Shown here in pieces: positions 8,552 to 18,100 of a stretch of 64,000 nt of DNA. The stretch is from Rubrivivax gelatinosus IL144 (lineage in GTDB: Bacteria > Pseudomonadota > Gammaproteobacteria > Burkholderiales > Burkholderiaceae_C). The translations under genes and the position numbers were made by a program. Position 1 is the stretch's first letter. The number at the start of each line of letters is the position of its first letter. The notes beneath the pieces were generated by a model that was not told the origin of the DNA, did no database searches, and worked only from the letters and a program-made list of their open reading frames with translations. The DNA is taken from NCBI RefSeq assembly GCF_000284255.1, contig NC_017075.1, forward strand, positions 2,170,001 to 2,234,000. Reading direction: 5' to 3'.

Positions 8552-8565
8552 AGGGTGCCCAATGA
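8491..8565 (+). CDS. Possible 24-codon coupling ORF
   Basis: An ATG that overlaps the mtnD stop (ATGA) opens a 24-residue frame whose own stop overlaps the ligase start (ATGA again). The peptide (MSPQDLSGAHS...) shows no domain. It may carry ribosomes across the hairpins from mtnD to the ligase, or be chance in high-GC DNA; there is no separate ribosome binding site beyond the coupled one. Confidence 0.2.
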   Translation: MSPQDLSGAHSRSAGPAARPEGAQ

Positions 8566-9908
8566 GCGCCGTGCTGGCCCAGCTCGGCACCGAACGCCGC
8601 TTCTGGGCGCCGGCGCTGGAGACCCAGTCACGTGCCGACTGGGATGCGCTGAAGCTCGAACGCCTGCGCCGCCACCTGCGCCACGCCGCCGAGGGCTCGC
8701 CGTACTACCGCGCCGCCTTCGCCGCCGCCGGCGTCGGCCCCGAGGACCTGCGCACGCTGGACGACCTGCGGCGTTTCCCGACGCTGGACAAACGCACGCT
8801 GCGCGACCGCCAGCTGGCGGTGCCGCCGCTCGGCGACATCGTCGCCGTGCCCGAGCGCGACGTGGTCTACGTCTGCGCCTCCAGCGGCTCGACCGGCGTG
8901 CCGACGGCCTCGCCGTTCACCGCCGAGGACTTCGACGACTGGATCGATTACGAGGCGCGCCAGTTCTGGTCCTCCGGGCTGCGGCCCGAGGACCGCTACG
9001 GCCACGCGCTGAACCTGTCGCTGTTCGTCGGCGGGCCCTGCGTGCTCGGCGCGCAGCGCCTGGGCGCCTTGAGCGTGCACGCCGGCACGCTGCCGTCCGA
9101 ACGCCTGTTGCAGATCGCGCAGCAGTTCCGCCTGACGGCGCTTTGGACGACGCCGTCCTACGCCTGGTACCTGGGCGAGACGGCGCTCAAGCAGGGTCTG
9201 GACCCGCGCCGCGACCTGCAGGTGCGCCGGCTCTTCGTCGCCGGCGAGCCTGGCGGCTCGATCCCGCAGACGCGCCAGCGCATCGAGGCGCTGTGGGGCG
9301 CCAAGGTCTACGACTACTACGGCCTGTCGGACATCTTCGGCTCCTGCGCCGGCATGTGCGAGCAGCAGGACGGGCTGCACTGGGCCGAGGACCACATCCA
9401 CTGGGAGGTGCTCGACGCCGCTGGCGAGCCGGTGCGCGAGGGCGAACGCGGCGAGCTGGTCCTGACCACGCTGACCAAGCGCGCGCGGCCGATGATCCGC
9501 TTTCGCACCGGCGACATCGTCTCGTTCACCACCGAGCCCTGCCGCTGCGGCCGCACCAGCGCGCGCCTGCTGGGCGTGCACGGCCGGCTCGACGACATGC
9601 TGATCGTCAAGGGCGTCAACCTCTTTCCCAGCGACGTCGAGGCCGTCGTGCGGCGTTTCGCCGAGTTCAACGGCGAGTACCGCCTGGTCGTCGAGCGCGT
9701 GCAGCATCTGGACCGGCTGACGGTGGAAGTCGAGACCGCGCCCGGTTTCGTCGGCGACGCGCCGGGCCTGGCCGGGCGTTTCGCCCATGCGCTGAAGAGC
9801 GCCAGCGGCGTCTCGGCCGAGGTCCGGCTGCTGGCGCCCGAGACGCTGCCGCGTGCGACGCACAAGGCGCGCCGTGTCGACGACCGGAGGGGCGCGCTCT
9901 GGGGATGA
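8562..9908 (+). CDS. Phenylacetate-CoA ligase-like AMP-forming acyl-CoA ligase
   Basis: The 448-residue protein belongs to the PaaK branch of adenylate-forming enzymes, which make acyl-AMP and then acyl-CoA. It has the phosphate loop SSGSTGVPT (residues 107-115), the YYGLSDIFG motif, RFRTGD, a CRCGRTSARL zinc-type segment and the hinge GRLDDMLIVKGVNLFPSDVE. PaaK enzymes act on phenylacetate, but this gene sits outside any paa cluster and follows acireductone dioxygenase, so a methylthio-acid or other carboxylate is possible. The start at 8562 follows GGAGGG by 6 nt. An in-frame upstream start at 8487 is less likely. Confidence 0.8.
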   Translation: MSAVLAQLGTERRFWAPALETQSRADWDALKLERLRRHLRHAAEGSPYYRAAFAAAGVGPEDLRTLDDLRRFPTLDKRTLRDRQLAVPPLGDIVAVPERDVVYVCASSGSTGVPTASPFTAEDFDDWIDYEARQFWSSGLRPEDRYGHALNLSLFVGGPCVLGAQRLGALSVHAGTLPSERLLQIAQQFRLTALWTTPSYAWYLGETALKQGLDPRRDLQVRRLFVAGEPGGSIPQTRQRIEALWGAKVYDYYGLSDIFGSCAGMCEQQDGLHWAEDHIHWEVLDAAGEPVREGERGELVLTTLTKRARPMIRFRTGDIVSFTTEPCRCGRTSARLLGVHGRLDDMLIVKGVNLFPSDVEAVVRRFAEFNGEYRLVVERVQHLDRLTVEVETAPGFVGDAPGLAGRFAHALKSASGVSAEVRLLAPETLPRATHKARRVDDRRGALWG

Positions 9909-9965
9909 GCGGGCAGGGCGCCGGCGCGGGCGGTTAGAGTCGGCGCCTCGCCCTGTTCCCGTTCC

Positions 9966-12221
9966 ATGACCGTTTCACGCCCGACCGACACGCCGCGCCC
10001 GCTGCCCCATCTGCCCGAGCCCCGCCACCTGGCGCGTGTGCCCGCCGGCGTCTCCCCCGAGGACTTCGAGCGCGTGCGCCGCGCGGCGCACCTGCTGCCG
10101 CAGGTCACCAAACCCGCCGAATACCTGGAGCCGCACGCGCCCGGCTTCGAGGCCCACCTCGACAAGCTCGGGCTGATCCTGCTGCAGAAGGCCGCCGGCA
10201 CGCGGCCCAGCCGCTGGATCGAGCCGCGCCTGGTGCCGCTGGCGCTGGCCCATCTGGACGCGGTCGGCACCGGCCCGGACGTGCGCGCGCTGATGCACGA
10301 ACGCGCCGCGACGCTGGAGTCGCTGGGCCTGCTGCGCCACGCCGGCGCGTTCACCCGGCTGCTGCAGGACACGGTCGAGATCCCGGTGCCCGAGGAGCCT
10401 CCGTTCCCGGTGGTGCTGCCGTTCCGGGTGCAGGTCGACGACGCGCCGGTCTGGAGCTTCTGGCGCACCGGCGACAGCGCCGCGCTGCAGGCCGCGCTGG
10501 GCGCCGGCGTGCCGCACCCGCAGCGCGCGGCGATCCTCGCGCACCTGGAGCGTCTGGTCGCGCGCAGCCACGCGCTGTCGCCGCGCGAGCTGGTGTCGCT
10601 GCTGCCGCGGCTGTCGGCCGAGTGCGCGCGCCCGCAGGCCGCCGACGAGCTGATGGCCGCCTGCACGCGCGTGCAGGACCGCTGGGAGCACCGCGTCACC
10701 GAGCTCGACACGCTGCAGGGGCTGACCAGTGAGCTGGCCTTCCAGGGCTATCCCGACACCTTCCCGAAGGCGCGTGCGCAGCAGCGCACCGTCAAGCTCT
10801 ACGTCGGCCCGCCCAACAGCGGCAAGACCCACGCCGCCTTCGAGCGCCTGTGCCAGGCGCGCGACGGCACCTACCTGGCGCCGCTGCGCCTGCTGGCGCT
10901 GGAAGGCCGCGACCGCATGGTCGCGCGCGGCGTCGCCTGCTCGCTGCTGACCGGCGAGGAGAACGTGCCCGCCGAGGGCGCGCGCTTCGTCTCCAGCACG
11001 ATCGAGATGGTCTCGACCAACAACCCGGTCGAGGTGGCGGTGGTCGACGAGGCGCAGATGATCTTCGACCCGGCGCGCGGCTGGGCCTGGACCCAGGCCA
11101 TCGTCGCCGTGCCGGCCAGCGAGCTGATCATCATCTGCAGCGAATACGCGGTGTCGGCGATCGAGAACCTGCTCGGCGTCTGCGGCGAGCGCTGCACGGT
11201 GCGGCGCTTCGAGCGCAAGCAGCACGTCGAGCTGCTGCCGCGGCCGGTGCCGCTGGGCGGCCTGCAGTCCGGCGACGCCGTCGTCGCCTTCAGCCGCCGC
11301 GACGTGCTGACGCTGCGCGACGCGATCGCCGCCAACGGCCGGCCGGTGTCGGTGATCTACGGCGCCTTGCCGCCCGAGGTGCGGCGGCGCGAGGCCGAAC
11401 GTTTCGCCAGCGGCGAGTCGGAGATCCTGGTCGCCACCGACGCCATCGGCATGGGCCTGAACCTGCCGATCCGGCGTGTGCTGTTCTCGACGCTGAGCAA
11501 GTTCGACGGCGTCGGCGACCGCCTGCTCGACGAGTCCGAGGTGCACCAGATCGCCGGCCGCGCCGGGCGTTTCGGCATGCAGGAGGAAGGCTTCACCGGC
11601 GTGCTCGACCTGGCCGAGCCGACCGCGGCGCGCACGCTGAAGGAGCTGCTGCACCGCCAGCCCAAGGCACCGCGTCAGTTCAAGGCGCCGGTGGCGCCCA
11701 ACGGCTGGCACGTGCGCACGATCGCCGAGCGCCTGCAGGCCACCCGGCTGCGCGAGGTGCTGGGCGTCTTCGTCGAGCGGCTCAAGCTCGACGACGCCCA
11801 CTTCGCCGTCGCCGAACTCGATGCGATGCTGGCGCTGGCCGAGCAGCTGGACCACGCCGCCGGCGCGCTGCCGCTGGCGGCGCGTTTCGTCTACGCCCAG
11901 GCGCCGGTGGACACGCGCAGCGAGGACACGGTGCAGGAGTACCTGGACTGGGCGCGCGGCCACGCCAAGGGCGCCCGTGCCGGCCGGCCGTACTTCCTCG
12001 ACGCGGTCGACGGCTGGAGCCGGCTCGACCGCATCGAGCAGGCGCTGCGCGCCTGCACGCTGTGGCTGTGGCTGGACCTGCGTTTCCCCGGCGTCTACGG
12101 CCTCGTCGAGGAGGTGCACGCCTTGCGCGCCGAACTCAACGACGGCATCGAGCGCCAGCTGCAGGGCAAGCGCCCGCTGGCGCAGATGCGGCGCGGCCGG
12201 CGGCAAGCGCCGCACCGTTAA
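9966..12221 (+). CDS. SUV3-like superfamily 2 RNA helicase
   Basis: This 751-residue protein has a helicase core with Walker A GPPNSGKT (about residue 281), the DEAQ box (VVDEAQ, about residue 360) and motif VI QIAGRAGRFG (about residue 528). The core and the C-terminal Suv3 helical region match the bacterial relatives of mitochondrial SUV3, an ATP-dependent RNA helicase. The N-terminal 250 residues are mostly helical and less conserved. It likely acts in RNA turnover, but bacterial members are little studied. It is monocistronic between the ligase gene and a hairpin terminator. Confidence 0.85.
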   Translation: MTVSRPTDTPRPLPHLPEPRHLARVPAGVSPEDFERVRRAAHLLPQVTKPAEYLEPHAPGFEAHLDKLGLILLQKAAGTRPSRWIEPRLVPLALAHLDAVGTGPDVRALMHERAATLESLGLLRHAGAFTRLLQDTVEIPVPEEPPFPVVLPFRVQVDDAPVWSFWRTGDSAALQAALGAGVPHPQRAAILAHLERLVARSHALSPRELVSLLPRLSAECARPQAADELMAACTRVQDRWEHRVTELDTLQGLTSELAFQGYPDTFPKARAQQRTVKLYVGPPNSGKTHAAFERLCQARDGTYLAPLRLLALEGRDRMVARGVACSLLTGEENVPAEGARFVSSTIEMVSTNNPVEVAVVDEAQMIFDPARGWAWTQAIVAVPASELIIICSEYAVSAIENLLGVCGERCTVRRFERKQHVELLPRPVPLGGLQSGDAVVAFSRRDVLTLRDAIAANGRPVSVIYGALPPEVRRREAERFASGESEILVATDAIGMGLNLPIRRVLFSTLSKFDGVGDRLLDESEVHQIAGRAGRFGMQEEGFTGVLDLAEPTAARTLKELLHRQPKAPRQFKAPVAPNGWHVRTIAERLQATRLREVLGVFVERLKLDDAHFAVAELDAMLALAEQLDHAAGALPLAARFVYAQAPVDTRSEDTVQEYLDWARGHAKGARAGRPYFLDAVDGWSRLDRIEQALRACTLWLWLDLRFPGVYGLVEEVHALRAELNDGIERQLQGKRPLAQMRRGRRQAPHR

Positions 12222-12245
12222 GGGGTGCGACGCCCCAATTTGTCA
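12222..12245 (+). terminator. Probable terminator after the helicase gene
   Basis: Directly after the TAA stop, GGGGTGCGACGCCCC forms a 6-bp stem (one G-U) with a 3-nt loop, followed by AATTTGT, a short U-rich tail. Confidence 0.55.
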
Positions 12246-12538
12246 CATGGTGGGAATGCTTGTGGTCGATCAATCCATTTCGGCTGGCGAAAGCATCCAA
12301 TCCCCTTCGAGCCGTGTTGCCATCGCGACGCGGCCGGACACACGGCGGCCGATGAGGCCGCCGCTGCAGTGACGCAGGCCGCCGGAACGATCTCCGTCCG
12401 GCCGCACGACCGTCGGCTTCGTGCCGCCTCCGACCGGCGCACGAGGTTGGCGCACGCCGTCCCGGCATCCGGGGCGCCCGTTGCCGGGCCCCGCTGCAAG
12501 TCCCGGACATCCGTCTTCCGTTCTCCCGTTCCGATTCC
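12246..12538 (+). promoter_or_regulatory. Long leader region of nhaD
   Basis: About 290 bp without a convincing gene. It holds a perfect 8-bp hairpin, CGGCGGCC-GATGA-GGCCGCCG (12343-12363), roughly 175 bp upstream of nhaD. This could be a leader RNA structure or a terminator for an unseen short transcript. I could not match it to a known Na+-responsive RNA. Confidence 0.3.
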
Positions 12539-13819
12539 ATGCTGACTGCGCTCGTGATGGTTTTCGTCGCCGCCTATGCGGCGATCGCGCTCGAACACCC
12601 GCTGAAGATCAACAAGTCGGCCTCCGCGCTGCTCGGCGCCGGCCTGCTGTGGACGATCTACGCCACCGTCACCGCCGACCACCAGCGTGTCGGCGCCGAG
12701 CTCGGCGAGTCGCTGATGGGCACGGCGCAGATCGTGTTCTTCCTGATGGGCGCGATGACCATCGTCGAGGTCGTCGACGCGCACGACGGTTTCGAGGTCA
12801 TCACCGAGCGCATCCGCACCGCGACGCTGTCGTCGCTGCTGTGGCTGGTCGGCTTCGTCACCTTCTTCCTCAGCGCCATCCTCGACAACCTGACGACGAC
12901 GATCGTCATGGTCTCGCTGATGCGCAAGCTGCTCGCCAAGCGCGACGACCGGCTGTTCTTCGCCGGCATCATCGTCATCGCCGCCAACGCCGGCGGCGCC
13001 TGGACGGCGATCGGCGACGTCACGACGACGATGCTGTGGATCGGCGGCCAGATCACCGCGCTGTCGATCATGCGCTCGGTGTTCCTGCCCTCGATCGTCA
13101 GCCTGCTGGTGCCGCTGGCGATCACCGCCTTCGTGCTGCGTGGCAAGCCGGTGATTGCACCGGCCGAGGCCGAGCGCGGCGAAGGCCGGGCGACGACGCC
13201 GTTCGAGCGCAAGCTGATGCTGTTCCTCGGCCTGGGCATCCTGGTCGCGGTGCCGGTGTTCAAGACGCTGACGCACCTGCCGCCGTTCATGGGCATCCTG
13301 TTCGGCCTGGGCATCCTGTGGCTGGTCGGCGACCTGATCCACCGCGACCAGGACGACGAGGCCAAGGAGCGCTTCACGCTGGCCGCCGCGCTGAGCCGCA
13401 TCGACATGAGCTCGATCGTCTTCTTCATCGGCATCCTGCTGGCCGTGGCGACGCTGGAGCACACCCACGTGCTCGGCGGCATCGCCGAGTGGCTGGACCG
13501 CGAGGTCGGCCGGCTCGACGTCATCATCGTGCTCATCGGCCTGGTCAGCGCGGTCGTCGACAACGTGCCGCTGGTGGCCGCAGCGATGGGCATGTACGAC
13601 CTGGCGGTCTACCCGCCCGACCACTTCATCTGGGAGTTCCTGGCGTACTGCGCCGGCACCGGCGGCTCGATCCTGATCATCGGCTCGGCCGCGGGCGTCG
13701 CCGCGATGGGCCTGGAGAAGATCGATTTCTTCTGGTACGTGCGCAAGATCAGCGGCCTGGCGCTGGTCGGCTATCTGGCCGGCGCGGCGGTCTACCTGCT
13801 GGAGCGTCACCTGAACTGA
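12539..13819 (+). CDS. nhaD: NhaD-type Na+/H+ antiporter
   Basis: This 426-residue protein is nearly all hydrophobic helices (about 11-12) and has the ion transporter (ArsB/NhaD) superfamily signatures, including the SAILDNLTTTIVMVSLM segment (about residues 118-134) and a second inverted-repeat match, SAVVDNVPLVAAAMGMY (about 338-354). NhaD exchanges cytoplasmic Na+ for H+. It lies directly upstream of the Rnf operon, on the same strand but separated by 435 bp with its own terminator-like stem, so they are probably separate units that could be linked by a Na+ cycle. Confidence 0.88.
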   Translation: MLTALVMVFVAAYAAIALEHPLKINKSASALLGAGLLWTIYATVTADHQRVGAELGESLMGTAQIVFFLMGAMTIVEVVDAHDGFEVITERIRTATLSSLLWLVGFVTFFLSAILDNLTTTIVMVSLMRKLLAKRDDRLFFAGIIVIAANAGGAWTAIGDVTTTMLWIGGQITALSIMRSVFLPSIVSLLVPLAITAFVLRGKPVIAPAEAERGEGRATTPFERKLMLFLGLGILVAVPVFKTLTHLPPFMGILFGLGILWLVGDLIHRDQDDEAKERFTLAAALSRIDMSSIVFFIGILLAVATLEHTHVLGGIAEWLDREVGRLDVIIVLIGLVSAVVDNVPLVAAAMGMYDLAVYPPDHFIWEFLAYCAGTGGSILIIGSAAGVAAMGLEKIDFFWYVRKISGLALVGYLAGAAVYLLERHLN

Positions 13820-14254
13820 GCGCGCAGCCCCGGCAAGGCGCTTTGTGCGGCTGCGGGGCGCGGTTTCAGCGGTTCGAGATTGCGATTTTGGGGTTTGTCC
13901 GGGTCGCATTTCTCGCCAGATGAAGTCGTTTGTCGTTCGTCAATCCAGCTTGCCAGGGGCCCGGGTCCAATTCGTTTCAGGGTCGAACCGCCATCGCGGA
14001 GCGGCCCGGGTTTCGGCGGTCAACGTGGTCGCCGGCGTAGTGAAGTGGTCTGTCAGACCGATCTCTGGCTGCCCTGTGAACGACGCTTCATCCCGCCGCC
14101 GACCGGCGTCAGGAGTTGCCGACGCTTTGCATGCGTAGCCCCGCCCGCATCCGGCTCGACGCCGGCGCGGCTCGACTTTCGCACTTGGCATCGGACGCTC
14201 TTGCGGGCTGGGCGCTGTGGGGCGCATGAGTAGGACGGTCCGGGAGAGGTTTCG
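13820..14254 (+). promoter_or_regulatory. Region between nhaD and rnfB: terminator-like stems and rnf promoter region
   Basis: This 435-bp gap has no supported gene. At 13823-13859 two overlapping stems are possible (CGCAGCC/GGCTGCG and GCCCCG/CGGGGC), probably ending the nhaD transcript. The middle part is less GC-rich than the genes and should hold the rnf promoter. A perfect palindrome lies at 14047-14059 (separate entry). GGGAGAGG before the rnfB ATG is a good ribosome binding site. Confidence 0.4.
14047..14059. promoter_or_regulatory. Perfect 13-bp palindrome upstream of rnfB
   Basis: GGTCTG-T-CAGACC is a perfect 6-1-6 inverted repeat about 195 bp upstream of rnfB. It is a candidate operator for the whole Rnf operon. 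It does not match the FNR, NifA or ModE consensus. Confidence 0.35.
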
Positions 14255-15133
14255 ATGGAGCAGGTAGGGGTCTTCGGCATCGCGGGCGGCTTCATGGCGG
14301 CGCTGGGCGTCGCGCTGGCCGGTGTTCTCGCGTTCGCCAATCGTCGGCTGTCGGTGCAGGAGGATCCCCGCATCGACGAGGTCGAGAACCTGCTGCCCAA
14401 GTCCAACTGCGGTGCCTGCGGCCTGGCCGGCTGCCGCAACTTTGCCGAGAAGGTCGTCGCCGGCGAAGTCGTGCCGGCGCGCTGCACGGTCAGCAGCCCG
14501 GATCAGGTCGGTTCGATCGCCCAGTTGCTGGGCATCGGCGCCGGTGAGGTCGAAAAACGCGTGGCGCGTCTGGCCTGCGCCGGCGGCAAGCACGTGTCGC
14601 GCATGCGCGCCCACTACGCCGGCCTGGAGACCTGCCGCGCGGCGGCCGTGGTCAGCGGCGGCGGCAAGGAATGCGCCTGGGGCTGCCTGGGCCTGGGCGA
14701 CTGCGTCGCCGTCTGCAAGCACGGCGCGATCACGCTGGACCTGCACGGCCTGCCGGTCGTCGACGTCGACAAGTGCACCGCCTGCAACGACTGCGTCGAG
14801 GTCTGCCCCAAGGGGCTGTTCTCGGTCGAGCCCGAGGACCGGCGGCTGTGGATCGCCTGCCGCAACCGCGCCGAGGGCGACGTCGCCGAAGCCTCCTGCG
14901 AAGTCGCCTGCACCGCCTGCGGCCGCTGCGTCGCCGACGCGCCCGCCGGGCTGATGGCGCTGAAGAACAACCTGGTGGAGATCGACTACGGCTGGAACGA
15001 CCAGTCCGAGCGACGCTTCACCGACCGCTGCCCGACCGGCGCGATCGTCTGGTTCGACGACCGCGGCCGCCCGCTGCGCGGCCATGCCGCCAAGAAGATC
15101 CTGCGCCACGACGCGCTGCCGGTGCGCCAGTAG
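14255..15133 (+). CDS. rnfB: Electron transport complex subunit RnfB, long form
   Basis: RnfB takes electrons from reduced ferredoxin and passes them into the Rnf complex at the inner membrane. The 292-residue product has an N-terminal membrane helix (about 5-28), a [4Fe-4S] domain with CGACGLAGC and a later Cys, then ferredoxin-like clusters: CAWGCLGLGDCVAVC, CTACNDCVEVC and CTACGRCV. It is much longer than E. coli RsxB (192 residues) and resembles the extended RnfB of clostridia and Bacteroidetes. It is the first gene of the operon, 49 bp before the oxidoreductase. Confidence 0.93.
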   Translation: MEQVGVFGIAGGFMAALGVALAGVLAFANRRLSVQEDPRIDEVENLLPKSNCGACGLAGCRNFAEKVVAGEVVPARCTVSSPDQVGSIAQLLGIGAGEVEKRVARLACAGGKHVSRMRAHYAGLETCRAAAVVSGGGKECAWGCLGLGDCVAVCKHGAITLDLHGLPVVDVDKCTACNDCVEVCPKGLFSVEPEDRRLWIACRNRAEGDVAEASCEVACTACGRCVADAPAGLMALKNNLVEIDYGWNDQSERRFTDRCPTGAIVWFDDRGRPLRGHAAKKILRHDALPVRQ

Positions 15134-15182
15134 TTCCGCGCGCCCGCCCCACCGTTTTCAACATCCGTCCGAGGAATCCCAA

Positions 15183-18100
15183 ATGCTGAAGAAGGTCATC
15201 GACTACCTGACCGGCGACAACCGCCGCGACAGCGAGCCGCAAACCGTCAAATACCCCGGCGTGCGCGACGCGGTCGACGGCAACACCGCCGTCATCATGG
15301 TCGAGCGCGAGGCCTCGGACGCCGCCGGTGCCTACCCGATCACGCCGTCGACGCAGATGGGCGAGTACTGGGCGCAGGAAGTCGCCGCCGGCCACCTGAA
15401 CGTCTCCGACCGGCCGCTGATCTTCGTCGAGCCCGAGAGCGAACACGCCGCCGCCGGCGTCACCGCCGGCATGTCGATGACCGGCCTGCGCGCGACCAAC
15501 TTCTCGTCGGGCCAGGGCATCGCCTTCATGCACGAGTCGCTGTACGCGACGGTCGGCAAGCGCCTGCCCTACGTGCTGAACATGGGCTGCCGCGCGATCA
15601 CCAAGGCCAGCCTGAACGTGCACGCCGGCCACGACGACTACCACTGCATCGACGACACCGGCTTCATCCAGGTGATGGCCAAGAGCGCCACCGAGGCCGC
15701 CGACCTGAACCTCATCGCGCGCAAGCTCGCCGAGCTGTCGCTGACCCCGGCCATCGTCGGCCAGGACGGCTTCCTGACGACGCACCTGATCGAGTCCGCC
15801 CGCATCCCCGAGCGCGAGCTCGTCGCCGAGTACCTCGGCCGCCCCGACGACCTGATCGACTCGCCGACGCCGGCGCAGGCCATGGTCTACGGCCCCAAGC
15901 GCCGCCGCGTGCCGGCGATCTGGGACGTCGACGTGCCGCTGCTGTCGGGCTCGGTGCAGAACCAGGACGCCTACATGCAGGCCGTGGCTGCGCAGCGGCC
16001 GTACTTCTTCGACGCGATCGAAGCGCTGTCCGAGCAGTGCATGGCCGAGTACGCCGCGCTCACCGGCCGGCGCTACGGCCGCGTCGGCGGCTGGAAGCTG
16101 GAAGACGCCGATTACGTCATCGTCGGCATGGGCAGCATGGTCGTGCAGGCCGAGGCCGTGGCCGACTACCTGCGCGAGACGCGCAAGCTCAAGGTCGGGG
16201 TGCTGAACATCACGATGTTCCGCCCCTTCCCGGGCGACCTGGTCGGCCAGGCGCTGCGCGGCAAGAAGGGCGTCGTCGTGCTCGAGCGCACCGACCAGCC
16301 GCTGGCCGAGGACCTGCCGCTGATGCGTGAGGTGCGCGCCTCGGTGTCCAAGGCGCTGGAGAACGGCCTCGCCGGCTCGGACGCGCTGCCGCACAAGAAC
16401 TACGCCTCGATCGCGCCGCAGGAGATGCCGCGCCTGTACTCGGGCTGCTACGGCCTGGGCTCGCGCGACCTGCAGCCCGAGGCGCTGATCGGCGCCATCG
16501 AGAACATGCTGCCCGGCGGCGCGAAGAAGCCGTTCTTCTACCTCTCGGTGGACGTCCAGCGCGACCCGCTGAACCCCAAGGACGAGCTGCACCAGCAGGC
16601 GGTGAAGGCGGGCTACCCCAAGGCCGCCGAGATGGTCGTGCGCGGCAGCGAGAACCCGAACCTGATGCCCAAGGGCGCGATCACGGTGCGCATGCACTCG
16701 ATCGGCGGCTGGGGCGCGATGACCACCGGCAAGAACCTGGCGATGACGCTGTTCGAGCTGCTGGACTACGAGATCAAGGCCAACCCGAAGTACGGCTCCG
16801 AGAAGAAGGGCCAGCCGACGACCTACTACCTGTCGGCCGCGCCCGAGACGATCCGCGTGAACTGCGAGTACGTCAGCGTCGACGTCGTGCTCTCGCCGGA
16901 CCCGGCGGTGTTCAGCCACTCCAACCCGCTGGCCGGGCTGAAGAAGGGCGGCGTCTTCATCATCCAGAGCAATCTGGGCGAGGGCACCTGGGCGGCGTTC
17001 CCGCGCTGGGCGCAGCAGATCATCGTCGACCAGCAGATCCGCGTCTTCTACCTCGACGCCTTCCAGATCGCGCGTGAGGAGGCCGGCAGCGCCGACCTGC
17101 AGCTGCGCATGCAGGGCAACGCCTTCCAGGGTGCGTTCTTCGCCGCCTCGCCGGTGCGCGAGAACGCCGGCCTGTCCGAGGAGGCGCTGTTCCGCGCCAT
17201 CGAGAAGCAGCTCGAAGCGAAGTTCGGCTCCAAGGGCGCGCGTGTCGTGCAGAACAACGTCACCGTGGTGCGCCGCGGCTACGACGAGCTGCGCGAGATC
17301 GTCGACAAGACCGTCGGCACGACGGCCGCGCCGCGTGCCGTGGCCGCGCTGCCGATCACGCTGCTGCGCACGCCGCAGGGCGACGCCAAGTCGCTGCCGC
17401 CGGTGGCCGACATCCACCGCTTCTGGGAACAGACCGGCCACTTCTACGCCACCGGCAAGGGCAACGACAACCTGCTCGACCCGTTCATCGGCGCCTCGCT
17501 GGTGCCGGCGGCCAGCGGCATCTTCCGCGACATGACCGGCATCCGCTTCGAGCATCCTGAATGGGACGCCGACAAGTGCACGGCCTGCGGCAAGTGCGTC
17601 ACCGCCTGCCCGGACAGCGCGATGCCGGGCCTCGTCAACAAGACCGACGAGGTCTTCGCCACGGCGCTCAACCGCGTCGAATGCGGCGGCACGCCGACGC
17701 GTTTCCTGCGCCGTGCGGTGCGCACCGCCGACAAGAAGCTGCGCGGCCTGATCGGCAAGGGTGACGGCGTCGCCGTGCGCCCGCTGATCGACCAGGCGAT
17801 CGCCGCCACCGTCGCCGAGGCGCCGGAGGAGGACCGCGAGAAGATGGCCGCCGAGTTCGAACTGCTGAAGGCCCAGCTCGGCGACTTCAAGTTCTCGGCC
17901 ACCAAGCCCTACTGGCAGGTGCGCGAGAAGAAGAACCCCGGCAGCGGCGGCCTGTTCTCGATCACCGTCAACCCGCTGACGTGCAAGGCCTGCGGCCTGT
18001 GCGTCAACGTCTGCAACGACGGCGCGCTGAAGATGGTCACGCAGAGCGAGGCCTCGGTCGAGCAGCTGCGCCGCGACTGGAGCTTCTGGCTGGACCTGCC

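Noticed and set aside
8491..8561. Possible cobalamin or other known riboswitch before the ligase gene
   Set aside because: The conserved cores are absent. The stems are abutting simple hairpins, so I describe them as an unknown element.
14185..14205. Possible sigma-54 promoter before rnfB (TTGGCA ... TTGC)
   Set aside because: The GG and GC elements are 14 bp apart instead of the required 10, so the site does not fit.
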